Shown here piece by piece: positions 1-7,447 of a stretch of DNA of 64,000 nt; within the stretch, counting starts at the first letter, position 1, and each line of letters starts with the position of its first letter. Position numbers and translations under genes: made by a program. Below the pieces are notes generated by a model that was not told where the DNA came from, did not search any database, and saw nothing but the letters and a program-made list of their open reading frames with translations. The stretch lies in the NCBI RefSeq assembly GCF_006716565.1, contig NZ_VFPG01000001.1:5208001-5272000 (forward strand), written 5' to 3'. This DNA is from Nocardia bhagyanarayanae (GTDB lineage Bacteria; Actinomycetota; Actinomycetes; Mycobacteriales; Mycobacteriaceae).

Positions 1-548
1 GCGCGCACGGCGCCGGTGATCTGCCCGAAGGTATCGAGGGCGGACTCGACGCGCAGATCTGCTACAACCCGGAGAATCTCACCTACCCCTACGGTGCGTA
101 CTTCTGCGTCGTCGACATCGACCCGGGGACGGCCGTGGTGAAGGTCCGCCGCTTCCTCGCCGTCGACGACTGCGGAACCCGGATCAATCCGATGATCATC
201 GAGGGCCAGATCCACGGCGGTATCGTCGACGGCATCGGCATGGCGCTGATGGAGATCATCGCCTTCGACGAGGACGGCAACTGCCTCGGTGGGTCCCTGA
301 TGGACTACCTCATCCCGACGGCGCTCGAGGTCCCGCATCTCGAGACCGGCTACACGGTCACCCCTTCGCCGCTGCATCCGATCGGTGCGAAGGGCATCGG
401 CGAATCGGCCACGGTCGGATCACCCGCGGCGGTGGTCAACGCGGTGGTGGACGCGTTGGCGCCGTTCGGGGTTCGGCACGCCGACATGCCGCTGACGCCG
501 TCGCGGGTGTGGGAAGCGATGCAGGGCAGGCCGAGACCGCCCATCTGA
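1..548 (+). CDS. coxL: Carbon-monoxide dehydrogenase-type molybdenum hydroxylase large subunit, C-terminal part
   Basis: Open reading frame already running at the window edge (first full codon at base 3), so only the last ~180 residues are seen. They contain GAKGIGESATVGSP near the end, the segment of xanthine-oxidase-family large subunits that carries the conserved active-site Glu of the Mo centre, plus the preceding DCGTRINPMIIEGQIHGG stretch typical of CoxL/CutL proteins. The family transfers oxygen to CO or another substrate at a Mo-molybdopterin cytosine dinucleotide site. The motif that separates true Mo-Cu CO dehydrogenase from aldehyde oxidase-like relatives lies upstream and is not visible, so the substrate is open. 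The following genes are the usual maturation partners. Confidence 0.88.
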   Translation, partial: AHGAGDLPEGIEGGLDAQICYNPENLTYPYGAYFCVVDIDPGTAVVKVRRFLAVDDCGTRINPMIIEGQIHGGIVDGIGMALMEIIAFDEDGNCLGGSLMDYLIPTALEVPHLETGYTVTPSPLHPIGAKGIGESATVGSPAAVVNAVVDALAPFGVRHADMPLTPSRVWEAMQGRPRPPI

Positions 549-561
549 GTGGATTCGAGCG

Positions 562-1467
562 ATGAGATCACCGATGAAGATCAGCGAACGAGCGCAGCAG
601 CTGGTCCGCACCCGGACTCCGTTCGTACACGCGACCGTCGTGCGCGCGCAGCAACCGACCTCGGCGCACGCCGGGGACGAGGCGATCCTCTTGCAGGACG
701 GGACGATCGAGGGATTCGTCGGCGGCCAATGCGCCCAGAACTCGGTCCGCAAGGCCGCGCTGGGCGCCCTGCAGTCGAACGAGAGTGTGCTGCTGCGCGT
801 GCTGCCGGACGGCGATCTGCAATTTCCGGAGGCGCCCGGCGCCGCGGTGGTGGTGAATCCGTGTCTGTCCGGCGGAGCGCTGGAGATCTTCCTCGAGCCA
901 CAGATCCCCGCGCCGCTGGTGCGCATCTGCGGCGCGACACCCATCGCGGACGCGCTGGCCGACGTGTGCGAATTGGTGGGATTCGGGGTGCGACGCAGTG
1001 TCGCCGAAGCCGACCCGCTGGATTCGCCCACGGACACGACGGCGATGGTCATCGCCAGCCACGGTGGGCCGGAAGCCGAACTGATCCGCGTCGCCCTCGA
1101 CGCGGGCGTGGGCTATATCGGCTTGGTGGCCAGCAGGATTCGCGGGGCGTCGATCCTCGACGAGCTCGGATTGACCGACGCCGAACGCGCACGCGTCCAT
1201 ACCCCGGTGGGTTTGCCGATCGGTGCCAAGACCTCCCAGGAGATAGCCGTTTCGATCGTCGCGGAACTGATCCAGGCGATCCGCAAGGATGGCTTGACTG
1301 TCCCGTCGAGCCCGGTGGGCGTCGTATCCGAGGCACTCGATCCGGTGTGCGGCATGACCGTCGTGGTCGGGTCGGACACGCCACATCTCAGTGTCGACGG
1401 CGTCGACTATTGGTTCTGTAGCACCGGCTGCCGCAAATCCTTCGCAGCGACGAAGACGGACTCATGA
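562..1467 (+). CDS. XdhC/CoxI-family molybdenum-enzyme maturation protein with C-terminal YHS domain
   Basis: 301 aa. Residues ~15-75 match the XdhC_CoxI N-terminal domain (IEGFVGGQCAQ), ~110-240 form the Rossmann-like second domain (ASHGGPEAELI, GLVASRIRGASIL), and ~259-297 are a YHS-type metal-binding module with DPVCGM and FCSTGC cysteine pairs. XdhC proteins bind the Mo cofactor and deliver the matured (sulfurated) form to the apo-hydroxylase. The extra YHS domain is not part of classic XdhC. Start could be ATG 562 or ATG 574 (MKISERAQ); neither has a strong ribosome site. Lies 13 bp after coxL and ends in an ATGA overlap with the next gene. Confidence 0.85.
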   Translation: MRSPMKISERAQQLVRTRTPFVHATVVRAQQPTSAHAGDEAILLQDGTIEGFVGGQCAQNSVRKAALGALQSNESVLLRVLPDGDLQFPEAPGAAVVVNPCLSGGALEIFLEPQIPAPLVRICGATPIADALADVCELVGFGVRRSVAEADPLDSPTDTTAMVIASHGGPEAELIRVALDAGVGYIGLVASRIRGASILDELGLTDAERARVHTPVGLPIGAKTSQEIAVSIVAELIQAIRKDGLTVPSSPVGVVSEALDPVCGMTVVVGSDTPHLSVDGVDYWFCSTGCRKSFAATKTDS

Positions 1468-2057
1468 CGAGCGGGTTCGTCACCGGAGTCGTCCTCGCCG
1501 CGGGTACCTCACGGCGACTCGGTACCGCGAAACAGCTGCTGCCGTACCGGAATACGACGGTTCTGGGCGCCACCCTCGACGTGGTGCGATCCTGCGCTTT
1601 CGATCAGATGATCGTCACCCTGGGCGGATCCGCGGCGGCGATCCGGCAGCAGGTCGATCTCGCCGGGCTGGAGGTGGTCATGGCCGAAGACTTCGATTCG
1701 GGCTGCGCGTCGTCGTTGCGTTCGGCCCTGCGCTCGGTGGACCCCCGGGCCGAAGGAATCGTGCTCGTGCTCGGTGATCAACCGGGTCTGTCGGCGGCGA
1801 CCGTCGACCGGCTGATCGCCGAGGGAACGACCGGCGCCATCACCGTCTGCCGCTACCGCGACGGCCTCGGTCATCCATTCTGGTTGAGCCGCGGCATGTT
1901 CGGCGAGCTGGCCCGATTGCACGGCGACAAGGCCGTGTGGAAGATCATCGAGTCGGGCCGCGTGCCGGTGTCCTGGCTCGACATCGGCGCCCCGGTGCCC
2001 TTGGACGTGGACACCTGGGACGACTACGAGCGCCTGCGCGCCGCGTCGCCGCCATGA
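1464..2057 (+). CDS. MobA-like nucleotidyltransferase (probable molybdenum cofactor cytidylyltransferase)
   Basis: 197 aa. N-terminal VVLAAGTSRRLGTAKQLLPY is the nucleotide-binding signature of the MobA/MocA family, and LGDQPG (~residue 107) supplies the metal-binding Asp. The MocA branch joins CTP to molybdopterin to make the cytosine dinucleotide form used by xanthine-oxidase-family enzymes, which fits its place between xdhC and moxR in a cox cluster. The start is fixed by ATGA overlap with the preceding stop codon, and its stop overlaps the next ATG, so translation is coupled on both sides. Confidence 0.85.
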   Translation: MTSGFVTGVVLAAGTSRRLGTAKQLLPYRNTTVLGATLDVVRSCAFDQMIVTLGGSAAAIRQQVDLAGLEVVMAEDFDSGCASSLRSALRSVDPRAEGIVLVLGDQPGLSAATVDRLIAEGTTGAITVCRYRDGLGHPFWLSRGMFGELARLHGDKAVWKIIESGRVPVSWLDIGAPVPLDVDTWDDYERLRAASPP

Positions 2058-2941
2058 TGTCGCCGTTCGACGATGTCGAGGACGTGGTGCGACGTTTCGA
2101 CGCCGACGACTACCTGCTCGACACCGGGACCGCCGCCGCCTTCTATCTGGCCACCACGTTGGGGCGGCCGCTGCTGCTGGAAGGCGAACCGGGCGTGGGC
2201 AAGACGACGGCGGCGAAGACCCTCGCCACCGTGCTCGGCGCGCCACTGATCCGCCTGCAGTGCTACGAGGGCCTCACCGTGAGCGAAGCGCTGTACGACT
2301 GGAACTACCAGCGCCAGCTGCTCAGCATCCGGCTCGCCGAGGCGCGCGGCGCCGACCTCACCGAAGCCGACCTGTTCACCGAGGCATTCCTGGTCGACCG
2401 GCCGATCCTGCGCTGTGTGCGGTATCGCGGTCCGACGCCGCCGGTGCTGCTCGTCGACGAAATCGACCGTGCCGACGACGAATTCGAGGCGTTGCTGCTG
2501 GAATTCCTCGGTGAGGCGGCGGTCACCGTTCCCGAGCTCGGGACCTTCGTCGCCGAACAGCCGCCGCTGGGGGTGCTGACCTCGAACCGCAGTCGCGACC
2601 TGCACGACGCGCTGCGGCGGCGCTGCCTCTATCACTGGATCGACTACCCCGAACCGGCCCGCGCGGTGGCGATCGTGCGACGCACCGTGCCGGGGGCGAC
2701 CGACGCGCTGATCGAGCACGCCACCCGATTCGTCGCCCACGCCCGGACCCTCGATCTCGACAAGCCGCCCGGCGTCGCCGAGACCATCGACTGGATCGCC
2801 GCGTTGGCGACGCTCGACGTCGCCGATCTCACCGCGCCGGAGGCGATCGCCGCGCTCAGCGCACTGGCGAAGACACCCGACGACCGCGACACCGTGTTCG
2901 GGGCGTTCGCCGAATACACCCAGGACTTGGCTCCCGGATGA
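2054..2941 (+). CDS. MoxR-family AAA+ ATPase (CoxD-like)
   Basis: 295 aa. Walker A GEPGVGKT at ~44-51, Walker B VLLVDEIDRAD at ~131-141, sensor region LTSNRSRDLHDALRRRCLYHW. In cox clusters CoxD is the ATPase that, with the VWA partner CoxE, is needed for maturing the metal centre of CO dehydrogenase. ATG 2054 overlaps the previous stop (ATGA); ATG 2057 is equally possible. Upstream in-frame starts are rejected because they lie deep inside the nucleotidyltransferase gene. The VWA partner is two genes downstream. Confidence 0.86.
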   Translation: MMSPFDDVEDVVRRFDADDYLLDTGTAAAFYLATTLGRPLLLEGEPGVGKTTAAKTLATVLGAPLIRLQCYEGLTVSEALYDWNYQRQLLSIRLAEARGADLTEADLFTEAFLVDRPILRCVRYRGPTPPVLLVDEIDRADDEFEALLLEFLGEAAVTVPELGTFVAEQPPLGVLTSNRSRDLHDALRRRCLYHWIDYPEPARAVAIVRRTVPGATDALIEHATRFVAHARTLDLDKPPGVAETIDWIAALATLDVADLTAPEAIAALSALAKTPDDRDTVFGAFAEYTQDLAPG

Positions 2942-2953
2942 GAGGAAACTCCG

Positions 2954-3604
2954 ATGAAGATCGCCAACGAGTTCACCGTCAACGCACCCGTCGAGCGGGC
3001 ATGGGAGGTGCTGACCGACCTCGAACAGGTGGTGCCGCTCATGCCTGGCGCACAGATGGTGGGCTGGGAGGGAGACGATTTCCTCGGCAAGCTGAAAGTC
3101 AAAGTCGGTCCGGTGATCAGCGAATTCAGCGGGAAGGCGAATTTCGTCGAGCGCGACGAACTCGACCATCGAGCCGTCATCAACGGCCGCGGCCGGGATT
3201 CGCGCGGATCCGGCAATGCCGCGGCGGTCATCACCACACGATTGCGCGAAGACGGCGACAAGACCCGTGTCACCGTGGACACCGACCTCAAGATCGTCGG
3301 CAAGCTCGCGCAATTCGGCAGCGGGATGCTGCAGCAGGTGTCCGAGAAGATGATCGGTCAATTCGTCGCATCGCTGGAAGCGAAACTCGCGGAGGGGGAT
3401 TCGGCTTCAGCCGAGCCGGTGGCCGAGGCGGACAGCCGAGCTGCGCGGCCACAACCGGTCGCGCAACCCGAGCAGGCGCCGCTCGATTTGGCCGATCTCG
3501 TCGGGTCGGCGATGATCCGGAAGTATGCGCCCGCGATCGCGTTGGCGCTTGCGGCACTGCTCGGAATCGTTCTGGCACTCAGGCGAATTCGCGGGCAGCG
3601 ATGA
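2954..3604 (+). CDS. coxG: CoxG-family SRPBCC protein with C-terminal membrane anchor
   Basis: 216 aa. Residues 1-~150 are the carbon monoxide dehydrogenase subunit G (CoxG, SRPBCC/START-like) fold: MKIANEFTVNAPVERAWEVLTDL then VPLMPGAQ. A low-complexity Ala/Pro/Glu linker follows, and ~190-210 are one hydrophobic helix ending in RRIRG. In oligotrophic CO oxidisers CoxG recruits CO dehydrogenase to the membrane; recent work on mycobacterial CoxG links it to menaquinone delivery. The anchor here fits such a role. Preceded by gaggaaact as ribosome site and translationally coupled (ATGA) to the VWA gene. Confidence 0.82.
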   Translation: MKIANEFTVNAPVERAWEVLTDLEQVVPLMPGAQMVGWEGDDFLGKLKVKVGPVISEFSGKANFVERDELDHRAVINGRGRDSRGSGNAAAVITTRLREDGDKTRVTVDTDLKIVGKLAQFGSGMLQQVSEKMIGQFVASLEAKLAEGDSASAEPVAEADSRAARPQPVAQPEQAPLDLADLVGSAMIRKYAPAIALALAALLGIVLALRRIRGQR

Positions 3605-4788
3605 CGCGAGCGGTTCTGCTGCGCGGCGTCGATCTGGCCGCGTTCGCTGTCGCGGTCGTCGCGCGACTGCGGCGTGGCGGGGTCGCGGTGGCGCCGAGCG
3701 GGCCCGCGCTGTACGTGCAGGCCCTGCGTCGCATGGCGCCGCGAACGCGCACCGAGCTCTACTGGGCTACGCGCCTCACGCTCGTCGATCGGATGCAGGA
3801 TCTGGCGCCCTTCGACGCGGTCTTCGCGACGCTGTTCGCCGACGCGGTGCTGGGCACGGACCCGCCGAGCCGAACGCACGGAGCGCCGCCCGGACGCGCG
3901 ACGGCGCCGGGCACGGGCGGTCGCGGACAGCCTCGGCAAGGTGGTGAAGTACCTTGGGCGACACTGGGATCGGTAGCCGGCTCCGACCGCTCGACCGACC
4001 AGAGCGCGACGCTGCCGGAGGTGCTGCCGAGCCGGTTCGCGGCGCGGGCACAGGAACCGTTCGCCCGCTTCGATCCGGGCGATCTGCGCACCATCGGGAC
4101 CTGGCTGGAACAGGCGTCGGCGCTCTGGCCCCAGCGCAGCAGCAGGCGCTACGAAAGCCATCCACACGGCAAGCGGATCGACTTCCGGGCGACGATGAAC
4201 AACTCCCGCCGCACCGGCTGGGAGTCGGCGGTGCTGGTCCGCACTCGTCCCCGCCGCCGACGCCGCCGAATCGTCTTGATCTGCGACGTCAGCCGCTCGA
4301 TGCAGCCGTACGCGACGATCTACCTGCATCTGATGCGGGCCGCGATGCAGCGCCGCTCCCCCGATCGACCCGAGGTCTTCGCCTTCTCCACCTCGCTGAC
4401 CAGGCTGACCTCGGTGCTGGCGCACCGCTCCCCCGATGTCGCGGTGGCGCGGGCCAACGACAAGGTGGCCGACCGCTACGGCGGCACGCACATCGGCCGA
4501 TGCCTCGGCGCGCTGCTCGCGACGCCGTTCGGTGACGCGGTGCGCGGCGCCGTCGTCGTCATCGCCTCGGACGGCTGGGACAGCGACAGCCCCGATGTCG
4601 TCGCCCGTGCGATGGCTCGCATCCGGCGCCGCGCTTGGCGCGTCATCTGGCTCAACCCCCGCGCGGGCGATCCCCGATTCCAGCCCACCACCGGCGCGAT
4701 GGCGGCGGCGCTGCCGTTCTGCGACATCATGATGCCCGCGCACACGCTGGCGGGTATGCGGGAATTCGTGCAAGCGCTGGCATCGTAG
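3601..4788 (+). CDS. coxE: VWA domain protein (CoxE-like)
   Basis: 395 aa. The C-terminal half is a von Willebrand A domain with the metal-ion-dependent adhesion site LICDVSRSMQ (DxSxS near residue 228) and TRLTSVLAH further on. The N-terminal part (~1-110) has the CoxE-type FAVAVVARLRRGGVAVAPSG opening. CoxE works with the MoxR ATPase CoxD in metal-centre assembly. The longer reading frame that begins at 2938 runs antiparallel to sense over the coxG gene; the real start is ATG 3601, overlapping the coxG stop. Last gene of the apparent cox operon. Confidence 0.84.
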   Translation: MTRAVLLRGVDLAAFAVAVVARLRRGGVAVAPSGPALYVQALRRMAPRTRTELYWATRLTLVDRMQDLAPFDAVFATLFADAVLGTDPPSRTHGAPPGRATAPGTGGRGQPRQGGEVPWATLGSVAGSDRSTDQSATLPEVLPSRFAARAQEPFARFDPGDLRTIGTWLEQASALWPQRSSRRYESHPHGKRIDFRATMNNSRRTGWESAVLVRTRPRRRRRRIVLICDVSRSMQPYATIYLHLMRAAMQRRSPDRPEVFAFSTSLTRLTSVLAHRSPDVAVARANDKVADRYGGTHIGRCLGALLATPFGDAVRGAVVVIASDGWDSDSPDVVARAMARIRRRAWRVIWLNPRAGDPRFQPTTGAMAAALPFCDIMMPAHTLAGMREFVQALAS

Positions 4789-4798
4789 GTCGTCCGGG

Positions 4799-5173
4799 TC
4801 AGGCCGTGACCAAGTCCATGCGAAGGAACTCGTTGATGCGCAGCAGCTTCGGCGGACGCGCCACGTCGACAGGCATGGCTTGGAACGCCTCCTCCGTTCC
4901 GATCAAACGCGGGGCGGCGAGGTCGACCTCGGTGCCGTCGACCCGGAGCCGCGCGGTGCCCGCCGCCAGGATGTTGCGCACCCAGTCCGAGCCCGATCCG
5001 TACACCGGAACGAACAGGTAGCCACCGTCGACGGGATGCGCGTCGAGCGGCGTGCGGTAGGTCGCGCCGGAGACTCGGCCGACGTGAATCAGTACGGGCC
5101 ACTTCCCTCCCGCGATCGCGCGGGGATTGAACACCCGCTTGTTGACGTGCCCCCACCACCTCGGCATAGGCAT
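4799..5173 (-). CDS. Deazaflavin (F420)-dependent nitroreductase-family protein
   Basis: 124 aa. GKWPVLIHVGRVSGATYRTPLDAHPVDGGYLFVPVYGSGSDWVRNILAAG matches the split-barrel deazaflavin-dependent nitroreductase (Ddn) family abundant in Mycobacterium and Nocardia, which uses F420H2 to reduce quinones and other small molecules. ATG 5173 is preceded by AAGGAG at good distance, so the 5' extension to 5371 is not real. It is divergent from a TetR gene, and two palindromic sites between them suggest it is the regulator's target. Confidence 0.82.
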   Translation of the reverse strand: MPMPRWWGHVNKRVFNPRAIAGGKWPVLIHVGRVSGATYRTPLDAHPVDGGYLFVPVYGSGSDWVRNILAAGTARLRVDGTEVDLAAPRLIGTEEAFQAMPVDVARPPKLLRINEFLRMDLVTA

Positions 5174-5254
5174 TGGTGATCTCCTTCTCTCGCCCCGAAA
5201 GGGCATCGCGGGTTGGTCGTATGCCGGGAACGCGGCTGCTGACAACCCCGGAAA

Positions 5255-5287
5255 CTTACACCTGTAAGGCTGACTTACACTTGTAAG
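5255..5287. promoter_or_regulatory. Tandem TetR-type operators
   Basis: Two 14-bp palindromes, CTTACAccTGTAAG at 5255-5268 and CTTACActTGTAAG at 5274-5287, with centres 19 bp apart. They sit in the divergent gap between the Ddn-like gene and the TetR gene and overlap the likely promoters, the usual place for TetR autoregulation. Confidence 0.75.
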
Positions 5288-5318
5288 CTTGTCAACACCT
5301 TCGCACCCTGGAGAAGTG

Positions 5319-6032
5319 ATGCCCCCACGCCGACCCCTCAGCAGAGATCGCGTGCTGGACGCCGCGATCACGGTTGCCGATCGCGGTGGGGCGGAGGCTA
5401 TTTCGATGCGGCGGGTAGCGCAGGAACTGGGCGTGGAGGCGATGTCGCTCTACAACCACGTGCCGAACAAGGACGCCCTCCTCGACGGCGTGGTCGACGC
5501 GGTGTTCGCGGCGATCGAGCTACCCGCGGTCGAATGCGACGAGTGGCGCGATGCGATCCGGGCGCGCGCTCGCTCCGCGCGTGCGGTTCTGTCGCGGCAC
5601 AGCTGGGCTCTCGGGCTCATGGATTCCCGGCGCAATCCGGGACCGGCGACCTTGCGCCACCACAACGCCGTCCTCGGCGTCCTCCGGGAAGCGGGGTTCT
5701 CGCTGGCCATGTCCGCGCACGCCATCTCGCTCATCGACAGCTATGTCAGCGGGTACGTCCTCCAAGAGGTGAACCTGCCGATGACGACTCCGGCCGATGT
5801 CGAGGAAGTCGCGGGCGACCTCCTCGAGCAGCTGCCGGCTCAGGAGTTGCCGTACCTCACGGAAATGATCGTCGACCACGCCCTGCGACCCGGCTACGAC
5901 CACACCACCGAGTTCGACTTCGGGCTGGAGCTGATACTGGACGCGCTCGAAGCTCGCCGGGCAGCGTCATCGACATCCTCGCCGGCCGCCGGTGCGTCCG
6001 CGAGCACGGGCGGCGGCCAGGCCGACCCATGA
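5319..6032 (+). CDS. TetR-family transcriptional regulator
   Basis: 237 aa. N-terminal helix-turn-helix LDAAITVADRGGAEAISMRRVAQELGVEAMSLYNHVPNKDALLDGVVDAVF, followed by a TetR_C-type ligand domain (NLPMTTPADVEEVAGDLLEQL). The C-terminus ends in a short Ala/Ser/Gly-rich tail. ATG 5319 has GGAGAAG upstream; the TTG at 5289 is rejected because it falls in the operator. Probable repressor of the divergent deazaflavin protein and of itself through the 14-bp palindromes; the effector is unknown. Confidence 0.85.
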   Translation: MPPRRPLSRDRVLDAAITVADRGGAEAISMRRVAQELGVEAMSLYNHVPNKDALLDGVVDAVFAAIELPAVECDEWRDAIRARARSARAVLSRHSWALGLMDSRRNPGPATLRHHNAVLGVLREAGFSLAMSAHAISLIDSYVSGYVLQEVNLPMTTPADVEEVAGDLLEQLPAQELPYLTEMIVDHALRPGYDHTTEFDFGLELILDALEARRAASSTSSPAAGASASTGGGQADP

Positions 6033-6051
6033 GATACCGGTGGAACTGTCG

Positions 6052-6675
6052 TCAGCAGCTGCGGCCGTGTGTGATGTTGTAGATGGGGTTGCCCGGTACG
6101 CATTCGGGTGCCCCGGGCAGGCTCTGGTCGATGGGGTGCGTCAGCCACCATGCCATTCCGAGTACAGCGACAGCGGCGATCGCGCCGACAGCCGGGATGG
6201 CGCGGCTGCTCATCGACCGACGGGCCCAGACGATGCCCAGGCAGAGCGCGGCGGCGAGAGTGGCGACGCCGCCGGCGATTTCGAGCAGAGAACCGACATC
6301 CTGCGGCGGCTCTCCGATGGTGATCGTGTTCGACAGTACTTCACCGGTGATGTACATCCATTGCCCCGCGACGAGACCAGCGACCGCGATGCCCGTGGCC
6401 CGGACGGCGGGTAGCTGCGCCCACAACAGGATGACCACCGCGTGCAGCACGACCAGCAGCGTGACAGTCGCCGCGGCGAGCATCGGGTCGAGCCAGTCGG
6501 TGACCGGATTGCGGCCGTCCTCGGCGCGGACCGCGGTATAGCCGAACCACGCCGCGGCGAAGAAGCCGCCGAGCAACGCCGAGAATCCGAGGACCGGCGG
6601 GACGGTTGGAGTGGGCCGAGCGGGGGCGGGCGGCGCCGATGATCCATGTGGTTCGTGGGCTCGGGCACTGGTCAT
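6052..6675 (-). CDS. Integral membrane protein of unknown function
   Basis: 207 aa. A Pro/Ala-rich cytoplasmic N-terminus (~25 residues) precedes about five hydrophobic helices (VLGFSALLGGFFAAAWFGY, LAAATVTLLVVLHAVVILLWA, AVRATGIAVAGLVAGQWMYI, LLEIAGGVATLAAALCLGIV, AVGAIAAVAVLGMAWWL). No enzymatic motif is recognised. ATG 6675 is preceded by GAGGAGA, so the ATG 12 bases further upstream is not used. Divergent from a TetR gene and separated from it by two palindromes, so it is probably that regulator's target; a small efflux-accessory role would fit but is a guess. Confidence 0.7.
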   Translation of the reverse strand: MTSARAHEPHGSSAPPAPARPTPTVPPVLGFSALLGGFFAAAWFGYTAVRAEDGRNPVTDWLDPMLAAATVTLLVVLHAVVILLWAQLPAVRATGIAVAGLVAGQWMYITGEVLSNTITIGEPPQDVGSLLEIAGGVATLAAALCLGIVWARRSMSSRAIPAVGAIAAVAVLGMAWWLTHPIDQSLPGAPECVPGNPIYNITHGRSC

Positions 6676-6695
6676 GATTCTCCTCATCCATAGCT

Positions 6696-6741
6696 GGTGA
6701 GTGCGTGCGCACTCACCCTAGAATGGTAGGTGCGTACGCAC
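6696..6741. promoter_or_regulatory. Paired TetR-type operators
   Basis: GGTGAGTGCG-tg-CGCACTCACC (6696-6717, perfect 10-bp arms) and GTGCGTACGCAC (6730-6741, perfect 12-bp palindrome). They share the TGCG..CGCA core and lie between the divergent membrane-protein and TetR genes. Confidence 0.76.
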
Positions 6742-6761
6742 TCACTGACAAGGGAGAAGAA

Positions 6762-7340
6762 ATGCCACCCAGCGCACGGGACCGACTGGTCGCCGCGACC
6801 ATCAAGCTCACCCGTGAGCACGGAGGCCAGATCACCACCGCGCAGATCGCCCGGGAGGCAGGATGCTCGGAGGGCAACATTTTCAAGCAGTTCGGCAGCA
6901 AGTCCGCCCTGCTCACCACTGCACTGTGCGAAGAACTTCCCAGGATCGCCATCGCCGACAGCGTCGCCGCGGTCGGCAGCGGCGACCTGGACAAGAACCT
7001 GCGCGACCTGCTGTCCGCGCTGATCGAGTTCCAAGGCAGCGCACTGCCTTTGATGGCCGTCCTACTCAGCGACCCCGCCCTCCGCGCCGAATATCAGCAA
7101 GTCTCCGGGAAACAAGGCACTGGACCACAGCTGGCAGTGGACCGTATTGCCGACTACCTGCGTGCCGAACAGGAGCTCGGCAGACTCCGCGGCGATCTGG
7201 ACGCCGACGCCGCAGCCGTCCTGCTACTCGGGGCAGCCCAGAACCTGGCGCTCACCGAGCTGGCCACCGGCTCGCCGCGGCAGACGGACAGACTCCTGCC
7301 CGATGTCGCGACACTGCTCACCACGTCACTCACTCGATAA
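6762..7340 (+). CDS. TetR-family transcriptional regulator
   Basis: 192 aa. Helix-turn-helix at ~10-55 (LVAATIKLTREHGGQITTAQIAREAGCSEGNIFKQFGSKSALL), with a variable all-helical ligand domain after it. ATG 6762 follows AGGGAGAAG; the earlier in-frame starts overlap the operator region. Adjacent to paired palindromes and divergent from a membrane protein, a layout typical of local repressors. Effector unknown. Confidence 0.84.
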   Translation: MPPSARDRLVAATIKLTREHGGQITTAQIAREAGCSEGNIFKQFGSKSALLTTALCEELPRIAIADSVAAVGSGDLDKNLRDLLSALIEFQGSALPLMAVLLSDPALRAEYQQVSGKQGTGPQLAVDRIADYLRAEQELGRLRGDLDADAAAVLLLGAAQNLALTELATGSPRQTDRLLPDVATLLTTSLTR

Positions 7341-7447
7341 TCCCGGCTACGCGGCAGGCCGAGCACGACAACGATCGTGTGGGAACCGCCGCGCAGGCAT
7401 TGCGGAATCTTCGAGAAACGCCAACATCCCCGGACGCGGCTCGCTCG

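Noticed and set aside
2938..3600. Upstream extension of the VWA protein
   Set aside because: Overlaps the well-supported coxG gene in another frame; ATG 3601 with an ATGA overlap starts the real protein.
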